From Treponemataceae bacterium (GTDB lineage: Bacteria; Spirochaetota; Spirochaetia; Treponematales; Treponemataceae), in contig JAIKVO010000253.1 in the NCBI GenBank assembly GCA_024685655.1, forward strand, positions 1 to 44,288: 44,288 nt of DNA. The letters run 5' to 3'. The translations under genes were made by a program, and so were the position numbers. This document shows positions 17,628 to 26,952 of the stretch, piece by piece (the first letter of the stretch is position 1; each line of letters begins with the position of its first letter). Under the pieces are notes generated by a model, which saw nothing but the letters and a program-made list of their open reading frames with translations, was not told the DNA's origin and did not search any database.

Positions 17628-18169
17628 CCGGAATCGAATGGAAAGTGATACCACAGACATACGGATTGTATGAGGTGAGCAATTTCGGTGACGTAAGGGA
17701 AAGCGGAAGCGGAAAAATCCTGAACGTCAGCCAGAACAGCAAGGGCTATGCCATCGTATCGCTCCCCAAGATTAAGAAGCTTATCAAAGTCCATAAGTAC
17801 GTTGCCCTGATGTTCGTCAAAATGCCGACCGGAACAGGAAACAGACTGGATGCCCTGCAGGTGGACCACATTGACGGAATCAGGATGAACAACGATTACC
17901 GCAATTTGCGCTGGGTTACGGCGAGCGAAAACAACCGCAACCAGTTTGGCAGAAAAACGAAATACAACCGCATAAGGAACAAAGTAATCCGGCGGACGGA
18001 ACTTGAAAGCGGTTCCGTGAAGCTGTTTTACACGCTCACCGACGCGGCAAGAAAAACAGGGCTGGGAATCTCAACCGTCAAAGAACGTCTTCAAACAGGC
18101 AGACCTACGAAAAGCGGATATATGTTCGAGTACATAACGAAAGAGGAGACAGTCAATGGAAGGAAATGA
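17624..18169 (+). CDS. NUMOD4-HNH endonuclease
   Basis: The 181-aa protein has a NUMOD4 start (EWKVIPQTYGLYEVSNFGDVR) and an HNH core (about 55-110: VHKYVALMFV, VDHIDGIRMNNDYRNLRWVT, ENNRNQ). A C-terminal NUMOD1-like DNA-binding helix (TLTDAARKTGLGISTVKERL) completes it. Such proteins are usually free-standing homing-type endonucleases, and some assist packaging. Its location between tiny early genes fits a mobile insertion. Confidence 0.88.
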   Translation: MTGIEWKVIPQTYGLYEVSNFGDVRESGSGKILNVSQNSKGYAIVSLPKIKKLIKVHKYVALMFVKMPTGTGNRLDALQVDHIDGIRMNNDYRNLRWVTASENNRNQFGRKTKYNRIRNKVIRRTELESGSVKLFYTLTDAARKTGLGISTVKERLQTGRPTKSGYMFEYITKEETVNGRK

Positions 18170-18395
18170 TGAGGAGATAACGGCATTCGTTGAGCAGGTC
18201 ATACAGATGCGCAAAATCCAGAAGGAGTTTTTCCGCACACGGAATTATACCACGATGCAGAAAGCAAAAATGCTGGAAAAAGATGTTGACGACAGGGCAA
18301 GGAAACTTATGAGCCAGCTTAAGAAAGAAGAGTCGGAAAAACAGGATGCTGCACAGCCGGATTTGTTCGGAGACGAAACCAATGGCAGAATTTAA
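18156..18395 (+). CDS. Small helical phage protein, 79 aa
   Basis: It overlaps the HNH gene by 14 nt and the helicase start by 14 nt. The sequence is strongly charged and helical (VIQMRKIQKEFFRTRNY, ARKLMSQLKKEES) and ends in QPDLFGDE, reminiscent of a short linear motif for a clamp or partner. Function unknown. Confidence 0.6.
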   Translation: MEGNDEEITAFVEQVIQMRKIQKEFFRTRNYTTMQKAKMLEKDVDDRARKLMSQLKKEESEKQDAAQPDLFGDETNGRI

Positions 18396-19929
18396 GCTCC
18401 GTTACCATCAGCAGGCAGTCGTGGACGCTTGCCGCGATATTCTCAACGGCGGGGAGATTACGGAAATCGTCCTTTCGGTAACGCCCGGTGGCGGAAAGAG
18501 CTTCGTTCCGGTGATTTTAGCGGAGAATCTTATACCGAAGATTGCGGACAGAATTTGTTGGGTCGTACCGAGGAACGCGCTCAAATACCAGGGCGAGGCA
18601 GAGTTTTCCGACCCGAGGTGGAACACCGACAAGCGTGTGAGAGCCGCCGATAACGGCTCCGACTTGTCGAGAGGTCTTCAAGGATATGTCACGACGTATC
18701 AGGCGGTAGGGATGAATCCCGACTGCCATGCGGCGGAGTTCAGGAAGCACAGGTACATTCTGTTTTTGGACGAATGTCACCATGTGGCGGACGGCTCTGA
18801 GTGGCATAAGGCACTTGATGCGATGGTGAAGAGCGCGGTTCTTGTCGTAAAGGCAAGCGGAACGCTCTCTCGCGGAGACGGACAGAAAATAGCGTTCATG
18901 GCTTACAAGGACGGTAAGCCGGAACTGTCAGGCAATGAAAAACGGCGGGTAATCATCTACGGACGTAACAGGGCTATAGCTGACAGAGCTATCCTTCCTG
19001 TTTCGTTCCGCACGATAGACGGGGAAGCCGAATGGGAGGAGCTGGACGGCTCGCGTGGCGAGTCACGGCTTTCGGGGGAAGAGAGCGCGAAAGCTTTGTT
19101 CACTGCTTTGCGGACTGAATTCGCGGACTATCTGCTTGATTCAGCGCTGGATGAATTCCGGCTCATAAGGGCAGATTACCAGGACGCAAAGATGCTTGTA
19201 GTCGCGCCGAACATCGAGATTGCGAAAGCTTACTGGTCGCACCTCGCTGACTGCGGTTACGAGACGCGGATTGCTACGAGCGAGGACACGCCGCTTGCAA
19301 GGCGTAACCTTGACGACTTTAAGCGCGGCGTTTACCGCGTTCTCGTTACGGTCGCTATGGCTTATGAGGGGCTGAATGTGCCGGAGATAGCCTGCATCTG
19401 CTGTCTTTCGCACATCCGCTCCGTGCCGTGGCTGGAGCAGTGCTTCGCAAGGGCGAACAGGCTCGCAAAAGGAAAGTCGTGCGCTATTGTGTTCGCTCCT
19501 GCTGACTGGGCTTTCAGAAAAGCTGTCAGAATGATTCGGAACGAGGAACTTGTGCCGCTTTCCGACGGGCAGCAGGAGCTTGTGCTTGGCGGTGAGCGGA
19601 ACGAATCGAACGGCAGCGGAAACGCAAGACCGTGGATTATCCCGCTTTCTTCGAGCGCGGAAGGTCAGGACGGAACAAAGGCAGACAAAAAGCCGGAGCT
19701 GCCGCCTTGTCCACCGAGCGAGATGGAGAAGATACTCCGCAAAAACATAAACGGCATCATAACCGGTTATCTTGCGACGGTGAACAACGGCAGCAAGCAG
19801 GTATACAGCAGGATGCTGTACCGCAGGTTAAGGCTCGTGGTTCCTAAGCCGGTCTCAGAAATGACAGGCAAGGAACTGGAGAAAGTTTGGATCTGGCTCC
19901 GCCGTGAATACGGCGGTGACAAGAAATAA
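18382..19929 (+). CDS. Superfamily 2 DNA helicase
   Basis: I place the start at ATG 18382 (MAEFKLRYHQQAVVDACRD), where the Q-like motif begins. The 515-aa protein has Walker A (TPGGGKSF), DECH box (LFLDECHHVADG), motif III-like KASGTLSR and motif VI (WLEQCFARANRLAKG). This is a type-III-restriction/DEAD-like helicase of the early phage replication or recombination block. It could unwind branched DNA together with the nucleases encoded nearby. A repeated phage promoter follows it. Confidence 0.88.
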   Translation: MAEFKLRYHQQAVVDACRDILNGGEITEIVLSVTPGGGKSFVPVILAENLIPKIADRICWVVPRNALKYQGEAEFSDPRWNTDKRVRAADNGSDLSRGLQGYVTTYQAVGMNPDCHAAEFRKHRYILFLDECHHVADGSEWHKALDAMVKSAVLVVKASGTLSRGDGQKIAFMAYKDGKPELSGNEKRRVIIYGRNRAIADRAILPVSFRTIDGEAEWEELDGSRGESRLSGEESAKALFTALRTEFADYLLDSALDEFRLIRADYQDAKMLVVAPNIEIAKAYWSHLADCGYETRIATSEDTPLARRNLDDFKRGVYRVLVTVAMAYEGLNVPEIACICCLSHIRSVPWLEQCFARANRLAKGKSCAIVFAPADWAFRKAVRMIRNEELVPLSDGQQELVLGGERNESNGSGNARPWIIPLSSSAEGQDGTKADKKPELPPCPPSEMEKILRKNINGIITGYLATVNNGSKQVYSRMLYRRLRLVVPKPVSEMTGKELEKVWIWLRREYGGDKK

Positions 19930-19934
19930 AAGTC

Positions 19935-19974
19935 TTATTCTTCAAGAAAATCGGTAAAAAGCCTTGAAGAATAA
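19935..19974. repeat. Perfect 12-bp inverted repeat overlapping promoter A
   Basis: TTATTCTTCAAG (19935-19946) and CTTGAAGAATAA (19963-19974) are exact reverse complements with a 16-bp spacer. The right arm contains the -35 of the promoter at 19964. It may be an operator, or a weak terminator after the helicase gene. Confidence 0.6.
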
Positions 19975-19991
19975 AGTCACAACCTTATGCT
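19964..19991 (+). promoter_or_regulatory. Repeated phage promoter, copy A
   Basis: TTGAAG (19964-19969), a 16-bp spacer beginning AATAA and ending CCT, then TATGCT (19986-19991). The same layout and spacer edges recur at 25105 and 34310. A GGCGG/CCGCC hairpin and AAGGAG follow before the 62-aa gene. Confidence 0.65.
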
Positions 19992-20028
19992 ACGACAAGA
20001 CGGCGGAACCACCGCCAAGGAGAAAAAA

Positions 20029-20217
20029 ATGGCAGAAGCTAACACGACAAACAAAAGGGTGAGAATCAATCTTTCCCAGAATTCAAAAGGACTTATCCAG
20101 TTCGACATTACGGCTGAGTTCGAGTCCGTAGAAGAGACGAAGGTTGCGCTTTCGGCGGCAGTTGACGCGGCGCGGGAAGTCATCAAGGCGAAAGGGCTTA
20201 CGGAGGTATCGGCATGA
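20029..20217 (+). CDS. Small phage protein, 62 aa, unknown
   Basis: ATG 20029 has AAGGAG 8 nt upstream, directly after a hairpin. The protein starts MAEANTTNKRVRINLSQN and ends in a helix (AAVDAAREVIKAKGL). It is the first gene after promoter A and overlaps the following gene by ATGA. It may be a partner of the protein encoded next. No family recognised. Confidence 0.65.
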   Translation: MAEANTTNKRVRINLSQNSKGLIQFDITAEFESVEETKVALSAAVDAAREVIKAKGLTEVSA

Positions 20218-21347
20218 ATGAGAACGTAACGAAAGCTCTTGCCGTTATAGACAGAGAGGAACAGAAAGGTGCTCTCTCCTTTGTTACGCGTGAGGACTTC
20301 ATGGGCGTTACTCCGCTCTACAAGCCGGAAGTTACGGTCATTCAGCTTCGGTTGCCGCAGAAGCAATGGGATAATGACGCTGATGTTTATGAAATCAGCG
20401 GAAAGTATATGCCGAAGCGCGAAATCGTAGACCGCATCGGAGAGGCGACAGGTCTTGTCTTCCTGCGTGACGGTTGCCGTACATGGTCGGAGCTCCGTGA
20501 GGACGACATAGCAGGGAAGCGTACTGTATACGTGAGCGAACAGCAGGCCAAGAAGCGCATGAGCGACGGTTCTTTCCGCACTTCAAGCGTGAATGTTTAT
20601 GAGTTTGATCCTGTGCTCCGCGCAATGGTCGATTACAACGTAATCGAGCTGAACGCACAGACAAAGATGCAGAAAAACAGAACAGGAAAGACGCTTGCAC
20701 AGACAATCTTGGAATACACCAAAGTTGCCCGCCAGAGGGCAGAGACAGGCGCAAGACTCCGCGTAATCCGCGAGCTTACGAACATGCCGACGGCATTCAG
20801 CAAGGAAGATGCGGCTAAACCACTCGTTTTCGGGCGCATAGCACAGAATACCAACTACATTCTGCAAACCCCGGAAGGTCGGGCAATGGCATCCGCTCAG
20901 GCTCTGGGCGTTGACGTAGCTTCTCTTTTCGGCGGACGCAAACTTCCCCAGCCGGAAGAGACTTCGGCTCAATCGGTAACGGAGAACAGACCGGAAACAG
21001 TTCTTCCGGCGACTACGACAGAGATAAGCGAGTATGAGGATGTTTCCGGACAGGATGCGGAATTTTCTTGTGACGCTCCAGAAGAACCGCAGAATGCAGC
21101 ACCTGCGGCTGAACAGGATGCCGGTGACAGCAAACCGGATTCGTTCGAGATTCTTACGCAGGCTCTTGAAGAATGGGTTGAATCCTATAAGGACATCCTG
21201 AACGTCAAGCTTGCGTCCGGTATGAACCCATACACATTGGCAAGAGACGAGCTTGACAGCAACAACTTCAACGCTTCTGTCGAATCCCGCAAGGCGATGA
21301 TTCAGCGGATAAAAGACTTTCTTAAGATAAAGGGAGTGAAAATATGA
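20214..21347 (+). CDS. Unknown protein paired with the Mre11-Rad50 fusion, 377 aa
   Basis: The first 240 residues look globular (YEISGKYMPKREIVDRIGEATGL, TLAQTILEYTKVARQRAETGARLRVIRELTNMPTAF). A long low-complexity acidic linker (about 245-310, rich in E, P, A, T) and a C-terminal helical piece follow. I do not recognise the family. Coupling by a 4-nt overlap to the fused SbcD-SbcC suggests a role in DNA end processing or recombination, for example an annealing or loading partner. This is inference. Confidence 0.65.
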   Translation: MNENVTKALAVIDREEQKGALSFVTREDFMGVTPLYKPEVTVIQLRLPQKQWDNDADVYEISGKYMPKREIVDRIGEATGLVFLRDGCRTWSELREDDIAGKRTVYVSEQQAKKRMSDGSFRTSSVNVYEFDPVLRAMVDYNVIELNAQTKMQKNRTGKTLAQTILEYTKVARQRAETGARLRVIRELTNMPTAFSKEDAAKPLVFGRIAQNTNYILQTPEGRAMASAQALGVDVASLFGGRKLPQPEETSAQSVTENRPETVLPATTTEISEYEDVSGQDAEFSCDAPEEPQNAAPAAEQDAGDSKPDSFEILTQALEEWVESYKDILNVKLASGMNPYTLARDELDSNNFNASVESRKAMIQRIKDFLKIKGVKI

Positions 21348-24300
21348 TAAGGATAGCGCATATAGCGGATTTACACTGCTCAAAGGAACATCAGGAAGCG
21401 GCAATGAAGTCGCTCCGGTTCCTTGCAGAGTATATAAAAGAATCCCCCGTTGACCTGGTAGCCGTAGCGGGGGACACATGGGATGCCTCGATGTTGAACA
21501 CCGAGGCAAGCGGCTTCAACGGCTTTATCGACGCGATTCGTGACATCGCGGACGAAGCCCCTGTCGCCATGATTTACGGAACGCCAAGCCATGACACTGA
21601 CGGCTCGCTGGAGGTGTTCCGCAAAATCAACTCTAAGCATTCTATCACGGTTCTTGAACCAGCGCAATCATACTTGTTGTTATACGGATGTGTTGTTCCT
21701 GATGACGGGAAAGCTCAGCCAGATGCAAAAGCTGTCATACTCGGAGTTCCAGAACCGCGCAAAAAGTATATGCTGGCGAACGAAACCGCCGGAAAGGACG
21801 AGACGGAAGCTCTTTTGCGTAATTCTATGCAGAAGCTCTGCTTCTTGCTTGCCTCCAAACGCCTGGAGCGTGCATATCTTCCGTGCGTGATGTTATATCA
21901 CGGCGATGTGGCGGGCTGTTCTTTGCAGAATGACCGCACGATAGAACGCGGAACTGGCATCTCAATTACAATCGATGACCTTGCGAGCATAGACGCGGAC
22001 TATTATGCGCTCGGACATATCCACAAGCCTCAGCAGGTCGGAAATCTTCCGGCTTATTACGCCGGTTCAATCTATCCGAAGGACTTCGGGGAATCTCATA
22101 AAGCCGGATTCAATCTCGTGACGATTGAAGACGCAAAAGTTCCGGCACGCGTTGAGCGCATCGAATTTCCGCACCCGCAGAATATGAAGATCGAAAGCGG
22201 TGCTGACATCAAGCTTGACGGCGAGGATTATTCCGGGAAGCGTGTGTGGCTTGAAATCACATGCACGAAAGAAGAGCGGGTGATGCTTGATCTTGATGAG
22301 GAAGCACTGCTGGCTGAGCTTAAGGCACATGGTGCTGTTGAAGGTTCCCGCGTGACCATATCCGATATTCCGGTAGAGACAGTCCGTGCGGCTGAAATAA
22401 CCGAGGCTGCTGGAGTTTCTGAAAAATATAAAGTCTGGGCGGAGAATTCAGGAATCGAACTGAAAGACTCTGTGCTTAAAAAGATAGCAGAGCTTGATAC
22501 TGAAATCTCAAAAGATAGTGCAAAAGCACATGGCGCATGGGAGCTTGTGAGCCTTAAACTTCGTGGGTCTACAGGAATCAAAAAAGGAATCGGAAAGGAC
22601 GAAATAAGCATCGATTTTGATTCTTATGATTCAGGCCTCATCGCACTTACAGGAGAGAACGGAAAGGGAAAGACGACTCTCATAGAGAACTGCCACCCTT
22701 ATCCGCAGCTTCTTACACGTAAAGGAAAATTGCAGGATCATTTCTGTCTGCGCGACAGTTTCCGCGAGGTTGTTTACAGAGACCGTGACACTAAACGCAT
22801 GATTAAGTGCCTTATCCAGATTGACGGCGAGAACAAGTCAGGCTCCTGCGCTTATTTTGCGTACACATCAACAGACGGCGGCGCAAATTGGGAACCTCTT
22901 CCGGGCTTGGACAAAAACGCTAAACCTTACGAGGATTTTGTTCTTGCGACATTCGGACCTATGGAGCTGTTCTTGCGTACTGCTTTCATCACCCAGAGAC
23001 CGACAAAGAACCTGCCTGACCTTACGGATGCTACAGCCGGAGAAAAGAAAACGCTCTTCGTTGAGCTTGCCGGAATCGACTATCTTCAGAAGTTCGCAGA
23101 CGCTGCGAATGACCGTTCGAAGATTGCGAATCAGACGGCACACGATGCCGAAATCCGTGCACAGACGCTTGAACTCACGGTAAGCCGCCGGGATGATGTT
23201 GAAGCCGCCATGAAAGAAGCCGAAAAACAGCTTGCTGACAAGAACGCGGAACTCGAAAAAGTTACTGCTGACGGAAAACAGGCGCGAGAAAATTTGAACG
23301 CGGCTATGGAACGTGCGGACAAAGAAAAGATGCGTGCAAAAAAAGAAAGCGATGTCCGCGTTTCAGCTTCTAACTTGAACGCCGAGATAAGGATGCTTGA
23401 AAACGACAGAACGCAGAACGAGAATGCCGCCAACGGCAAAGACGCGAACGAAGCTCTTGTGCAGAAATACGAAGCCTTGCAGAAAACCGTAAGCGAGGAA
23501 CAGCAGAAGCAGACAGCCGTAAGCGAGGAGAACTCGAAATGTATGGCAGGCTATCTTGCGAAGAAATCTGCCTATGACGCGAAGGTCAAGGAAATCGAAA
23601 GCAACCGGGAAAAACTTCTTAATGAAAAGATAGCTGTCGAGCGTGAAATAGCAGACTCACGGAACAACATCAAACTGTATGAGCGTGATGTTGCAGAAAT
23701 AAACGATACATGCCCGACATGTGGTCAGAAGCTTCCGGCGGATAAGATTGCGGAACTGGATACAAAACGCGAAAACGCAGAAAGGGCAATCAAACTGATT
23801 GAGAACGGAATCTGTGTAAAAGAAAGCCAGCTTGCGGAAATCAATACTAAAATCACTGCTCTTACGCAAGAAATATCCGAGGTCGCTTTTGAGGAGCCGA
23901 TGAAGCCGCAGACAAAAGTTTTTGACGTTTCTGTTCTGAATAATGCCGTTCAGGAAATGTCAAAAATCGACATCAATCGAGTACGTGCAGAACTGGAGAC
24001 GGCGAAAACCGCTCTTGTGCGTATTGAGGGAATAAATGCACAGCTTAGGGACAAGCAGAAGATGCTTGCTCAGGCAGAGAACGATGCTGACGAGCTTGCA
24101 AAAGCAAAGGACTGGGAAGCAGAAAACGCATACATCGATGCTCAGGTTAAGCACGAAGGACTTTCCTCACAATACACGCGGGTAAAGACGGAAATTGCGT
24201 CTCTTGAAACAACGATAGAAGCCGCAAAGAAAAATCTTTTGGAGATTGACGGACAAAAAGCCCAGCTTGATGAAGCTGAAAAGCAGGCCAGCGAAGCAAA

Positions 24301-24820
24301 AGCAGAAAGCACCGAATGGGAACTTGTCGCAAAGGCGTTCGGCAAGGACGGTATACAGGCTCTTGAGCTTGACGCTCTCGCACCCGGAATCTCCGAGACG
24401 GCTAACAGGCTTTTGGAGAGTGCTTACGGTGACCGTTTCTCTATCAGTATAGAGACCACCCGTATAGGCGGACAGGGGAAGAAAACGAAGCAGATAGAGG
24501 ACTTTAAGATTATGGTCACAGACTCCAATGACGGTGAACCTACCGCACTGGAGAATAAGTCCGGCGGAGAAGCCGTATGGATCAAACGCGCTATTTATGA
24601 TGCGTTCGCGGTTATCCGCCGCAGAAACACAGGCTTTGCATTCCTTACTTGTTTTCAGGACGAAACAGACGGTGCGCTGGACGCTTCTGCAAAGACGGCA
24701 TATTGCCGGATGCTTGAGGCTAGTCATGAGGAGGCGAAACTTCGGCACACAATCATCATCACCCATTCGAATGAAGTAAAGGCGATGGTTGAGCAGAAAA
24801 TCGCTATGGAGAGCTTATGA
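21344..24820 (+). CDS. Single-chain Mre11-Rad50 (SbcD-SbcC) fusion nuclease
   Basis: The 1158-aa protein joins two enzymes usually encoded separately. Residues 1-330 are an Mre11/SbcD phosphodiesterase: D9-L-H11 in ADLHCS, GDTWD, H83-D84, YHGDV, GHIHKPQ. From about 400 onward it is Rad50/SbcC: Walker A GENGKGKTTL (437), a coiled coil, the zinc hook CPTCGQ (C790, C793), a second coiled coil, the ABC signature KSGGE (S1073) and Walker B LTCFQDETDGALD (D1106, E1107). The complex trims and opens DNA ends or hairpins using ATP. The usual GNHD motif reads TPSHD, so Ser82 stands where a metal-binding Asn is expected. The two lobes meet at a linker near 330-400. Coupled to HU-like and unknown partners. 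Confidence 0.93.
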   Translation: MIRIAHIADLHCSKEHQEAAMKSLRFLAEYIKESPVDLVAVAGDTWDASMLNTEASGFNGFIDAIRDIADEAPVAMIYGTPSHDTDGSLEVFRKINSKHSITVLEPAQSYLLLYGCVVPDDGKAQPDAKAVILGVPEPRKKYMLANETAGKDETEALLRNSMQKLCFLLASKRLERAYLPCVMLYHGDVAGCSLQNDRTIERGTGISITIDDLASIDADYYALGHIHKPQQVGNLPAYYAGSIYPKDFGESHKAGFNLVTIEDAKVPARVERIEFPHPQNMKIESGADIKLDGEDYSGKRVWLEITCTKEERVMLDLDEEALLAELKAHGAVEGSRVTISDIPVETVRAAEITEAAGVSEKYKVWAENSGIELKDSVLKKIAELDTEISKDSAKAHGAWELVSLKLRGSTGIKKGIGKDEISIDFDSYDSGLIALTGENGKGKTTLIENCHPYPQLLTRKGKLQDHFCLRDSFREVVYRDRDTKRMIKCLIQIDGENKSGSCAYFAYTSTDGGANWEPLPGLDKNAKPYEDFVLATFGPMELFLRTAFITQRPTKNLPDLTDATAGEKKTLFVELAGIDYLQKFADAANDRSKIANQTAHDAEIRAQTLELTVSRRDDVEAAMKEAEKQLADKNAELEKVTADGKQARENLNAAMERADKEKMRAKKESDVRVSASNLNAEIRMLENDRTQNENAANGKDANEALVQKYEALQKTVSEEQQKQTAVSEENSKCMAGYLAKKSAYDAKVKEIESNREKLLNEKIAVEREIADSRNNIKLYERDVAEINDTCPTCGQKLPADKIAELDTKRENAERAIKLIENGICVKESQLAEINTKITALTQEISEVAFEEPMKPQTKVFDVSVLNNAVQEMSKIDINRVRAELETAKTALVRIEGINAQLRDKQKMLAQAENDADELAKAKDWEAENAYIDAQVKHEGLSSQYTRVKTEIASLETTIEAAKKNLLEIDGQKAQLDEAEKQASEAKAESTEWELVAKAFGKDGIQALELDALAPGISETANRLLESAYGDRFSISIETTRIGGQGKKTKQIEDFKIMVTDSNDGEPTALENKSGGEAVWIKRAIYDAFAVIRRRNTGFAFLTCFQDETDGALDASAKTAYCRMLEASHEEAKLRHTIIITHSNEVKAMVEQKIAMESL

Positions 24821-25086
24821 CACATACTCGTGCGGATATGGCGGCATACATACAGAGGCAAAGAAACTGCACCATGAAGGATGCGGAACAGTCCGCGTTC
24901 CTTGCTGTGGAATGGCTTTTGAACGCCGTTGCTTCCGGCGAGCGTGTGGAGCTTCGTGGTTTCGGCACATTCTGTATTGTGGATGTGCCGGAGCGCAGAA
25001 GCAATCTCGGTATGCTGGTACCGGAACGTCATGTTGTGAAATTCAGACCAGCAGAAGCCCTAAGACGGCTATGCGGAAAACTGTAA
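24817..25086 (+). CDS. HU/IHF-like DNA-bending protein
   Basis: The 89-aa protein has the HU signature in a shortened form: ERVELRGFGTFCIVDVPERRSN then HVVKFRPAEALRR. HU-family dimers bend DNA and aid replication, recombination and packaging. It overlaps the nuclease stop by ATGA. After its stop comes an exact CTGTAAG/CTTACAG hairpin (25081-25097), then promoter B. Confidence 0.85.
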   Translation: MTHTRADMAAYIQRQRNCTMKDAEQSAFLAVEWLLNAVASGERVELRGFGTFCIVDVPERRSNLGMLVPERHVVKFRPAEALRRLCGKL

Positions 25087-25104
25087 GAAACTTACAGAAA
25101 AGGC

Positions 25105-25132
25105 TTGAAGAATAAGGTTGTTACCTTAAGCT
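25105..25132 (+). promoter_or_regulatory. Repeated phage promoter, copy B
   Basis: TTGAAG (25105-25110), a 16-bp spacer starting AATAA and ending CCT, then TAAGCT (25127-25132) and GTCAGCA as in copy C. It lies about 60 bp upstream of the ParB-like gene. Confidence 0.65.
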
Positions 25133-25192
25133 GTCAGCAGAAACTGAAACAACGGAGAAATGACAATTCTTTTCTTTTAATGGAGGTAAAAG

Positions 25193-26806
25193 ATGAGAAC
25201 AGAAAAAATACTGATCAGCGAAATTGAGCTGAACGAGGACCGAACCGAGGGTGGAAAAGGCGATATTGAGTCGCTTGCCCGCAACATGGAGAAGTACGGT
25301 CAGATTAACGCGGTTACGGTAATTGAGGGTGATTCTGCTCCGTTCTGCTACAGGATTGTTGCCGGACGAAGGAGAATAGCTGCTGCTGAAAAACTGGGGT
25401 GGACTGAAATCCGTGCGGATGTATACGACACTGACGAGATGACCCCAGACAGCGAGGAGATGATTGCCCTATCCGAGAATGCAGCCCGCGAGGAAATGAA
25501 CGCAATCGATGAGGGAATCCTTTACGCGAAGGAGCTTGAAAAAGGTACCCCGGTTGAGGAACTTGCCGCTCTTTTCTGCCGCAACAAAAGCACCGTATAC
25601 CAGAGGGCAAAGCTCGCGAGGCTTGTTCCTGAGATGCGTGATTTTTACAAGACAGGAAAAATGCCGCTCCATGTAGCGGCTATGGCATCCGAGCTGCCGG
25701 AAGAAGCTCAGAAAGCTTTCGCGGACACGGCGAAAAAAAGGGGATATTGCGCCGACTGGGATATTAAAGCTGAAATCAAAAACATAAGCAACGACCTGCT
25801 CCGCAGTATCGGCGACTGCGCTGAATGTGCCGTTTGCACGAAGCGCACCCATTATTCCGACAAGACATTGTTCCCGGAACTCGCTGAATCAGACGACAGA
25901 TGCCTTGATCATGAATGCTACTGCAAGAAATTGCAGGCTCGCATAGATACGGCGTTCAGCGAATGGGGCGAGACGGTAAAAGAAACACCAGAGCTTGACG
26001 CATGGGACGGTAAACGTATCGTGACTACGGTTGCTCTCCCTGACGGTATTCAGGTGGTAGGTGTTGAAATCAGCAGTTTCGCGGACAACGAGGATGACAT
26101 CACGGAAACAAGTGATGAAGAAGACGCAAGAATCAAGGAACAGCTCGAAAGCGAGGGCAAGGTTGAGTGGGTTCCGTGCTGGGACGGTTCTGGGTTCGTG
26201 TCCGTAGAGCTAGCCAAAAGAGCCGATGTCGATGCTCTGTATTACGGCCTGGAAGGAGAAGAGCCAGAATGGCAAAAGGAGAAGAAAAGCAAGCTTAAGG
26301 ATATACTCCGTGCTGTTCCAGAAAAGAAGCTCTCCGAAATCCTTGATGACGACAGATATTGGTGGGACTGGGAAAACAAGGCAATTAAAAACTTTAGAAA
26401 GAAGATACAGTCGGTGGTTCTTATGAGGGTTACAGGAAATGACGGGAAGAACCTCATTTCAGAACAGCTTGCTCTTATTGCGCTTCTGACGATGAGACCG
26501 GAAGAAATCCGTGAGAGTCTGCCGGAAGCAGGATATGGGGAAAATGAAGAAGATTGTTCCCTTGCAGCATACGAGAAGCTTCTTACGGTGGGGCGCGGTG
26601 ACATAATCCGAGCTTTGCTCAAATCCCATTTAGGCGGCTACGGAAAAGGACCGTCCATGAGCGGTCTTGACGGCTCCGACTGGCAGAAGATTTTTGCACA
26701 CTTCGACATTGACCTTGCCAAGCTACGAGATGAGGCGGCAATAGAATCTGTAGCAGTTGAAAGCACGGCGGAGAAAACCGCAGAGGAGTCAGATAATGCT
26801 GACTAG
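25193..26806 (+). CDS. ParB/Spo0J-like protein with cysteine cluster
   Basis: GGAGG precedes the ATG. The 537-aa protein has a ParB N-terminal domain (about 5-100, with GRRRIAAAEKLG) and an HTH (STVYQRAKLARLVPEM). A cysteine group follows (CAECAVC, then CLDHECYC, about 212-247) that could bind zinc. The long C-terminal half is acidic and unassigned. Canonical ParB binds parS and hydrolyses CTP. No ParA gene is in the window, so a role as transcription factor, nuclease or partition adaptor is possible. It is the first gene after promoter B. Confidence 0.82.
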   Translation: MRTEKILISEIELNEDRTEGGKGDIESLARNMEKYGQINAVTVIEGDSAPFCYRIVAGRRRIAAAEKLGWTEIRADVYDTDEMTPDSEEMIALSENAAREEMNAIDEGILYAKELEKGTPVEELAALFCRNKSTVYQRAKLARLVPEMRDFYKTGKMPLHVAAMASELPEEAQKAFADTAKKRGYCADWDIKAEIKNISNDLLRSIGDCAECAVCTKRTHYSDKTLFPELAESDDRCLDHECYCKKLQARIDTAFSEWGETVKETPELDAWDGKRIVTTVALPDGIQVVGVEISSFADNEDDITETSDEEDARIKEQLESEGKVEWVPCWDGSGFVSVELAKRADVDALYYGLEGEEPEWQKEKKSKLKDILRAVPEKKLSEILDDDRYWWDWENKAIKNFRKKIQSVVLMRVTGNDGKNLISEQLALIALLTMRPEEIRESLPEAGYGENEEDCSLAAYEKLLTVGRGDIIRALLKSHLGGYGKGPSMSGLDGSDWQKIFAHFDIDLAKLRDEAAIESVAVESTAEKTAEESDNAD

Positions 26807-26951
26807 GGAAGAAATCGATTTCCACAGGAAGATAATCAGCGAGCTTTGCGGAATCCGCAAGGCTCTGGAAAAAATAGCTGGTGCTGTCCGGGAAAAAACT
26901 AACAGCCCGAACAATGATAACGGAGAAGAGAATGACCACAGGGAGGCGTGA
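26796..26951 (+). CDS. Small helical phage protein, 51 aa
   Basis: It starts at ATG 26796 inside the last codons of the ParB-like gene. The product (MLTREEIDFHRKIISELCG, then an acidic Asn-rich tail) looks like a short helical adaptor. GGGAGG for the next gene lies at its end. No known family. Confidence 0.55.
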   Translation: MLTREEIDFHRKIISELCGIRKALEKIAGAVREKTNSPNNDNGEENDHREA

Positions 26952-26952
26952 A

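Noticed and set aside
25160-25180. Six-codon leader peptide before the ParB-like gene
   Set aside because: The ribosome site is too close to the ATG and no regulatory codons are present.
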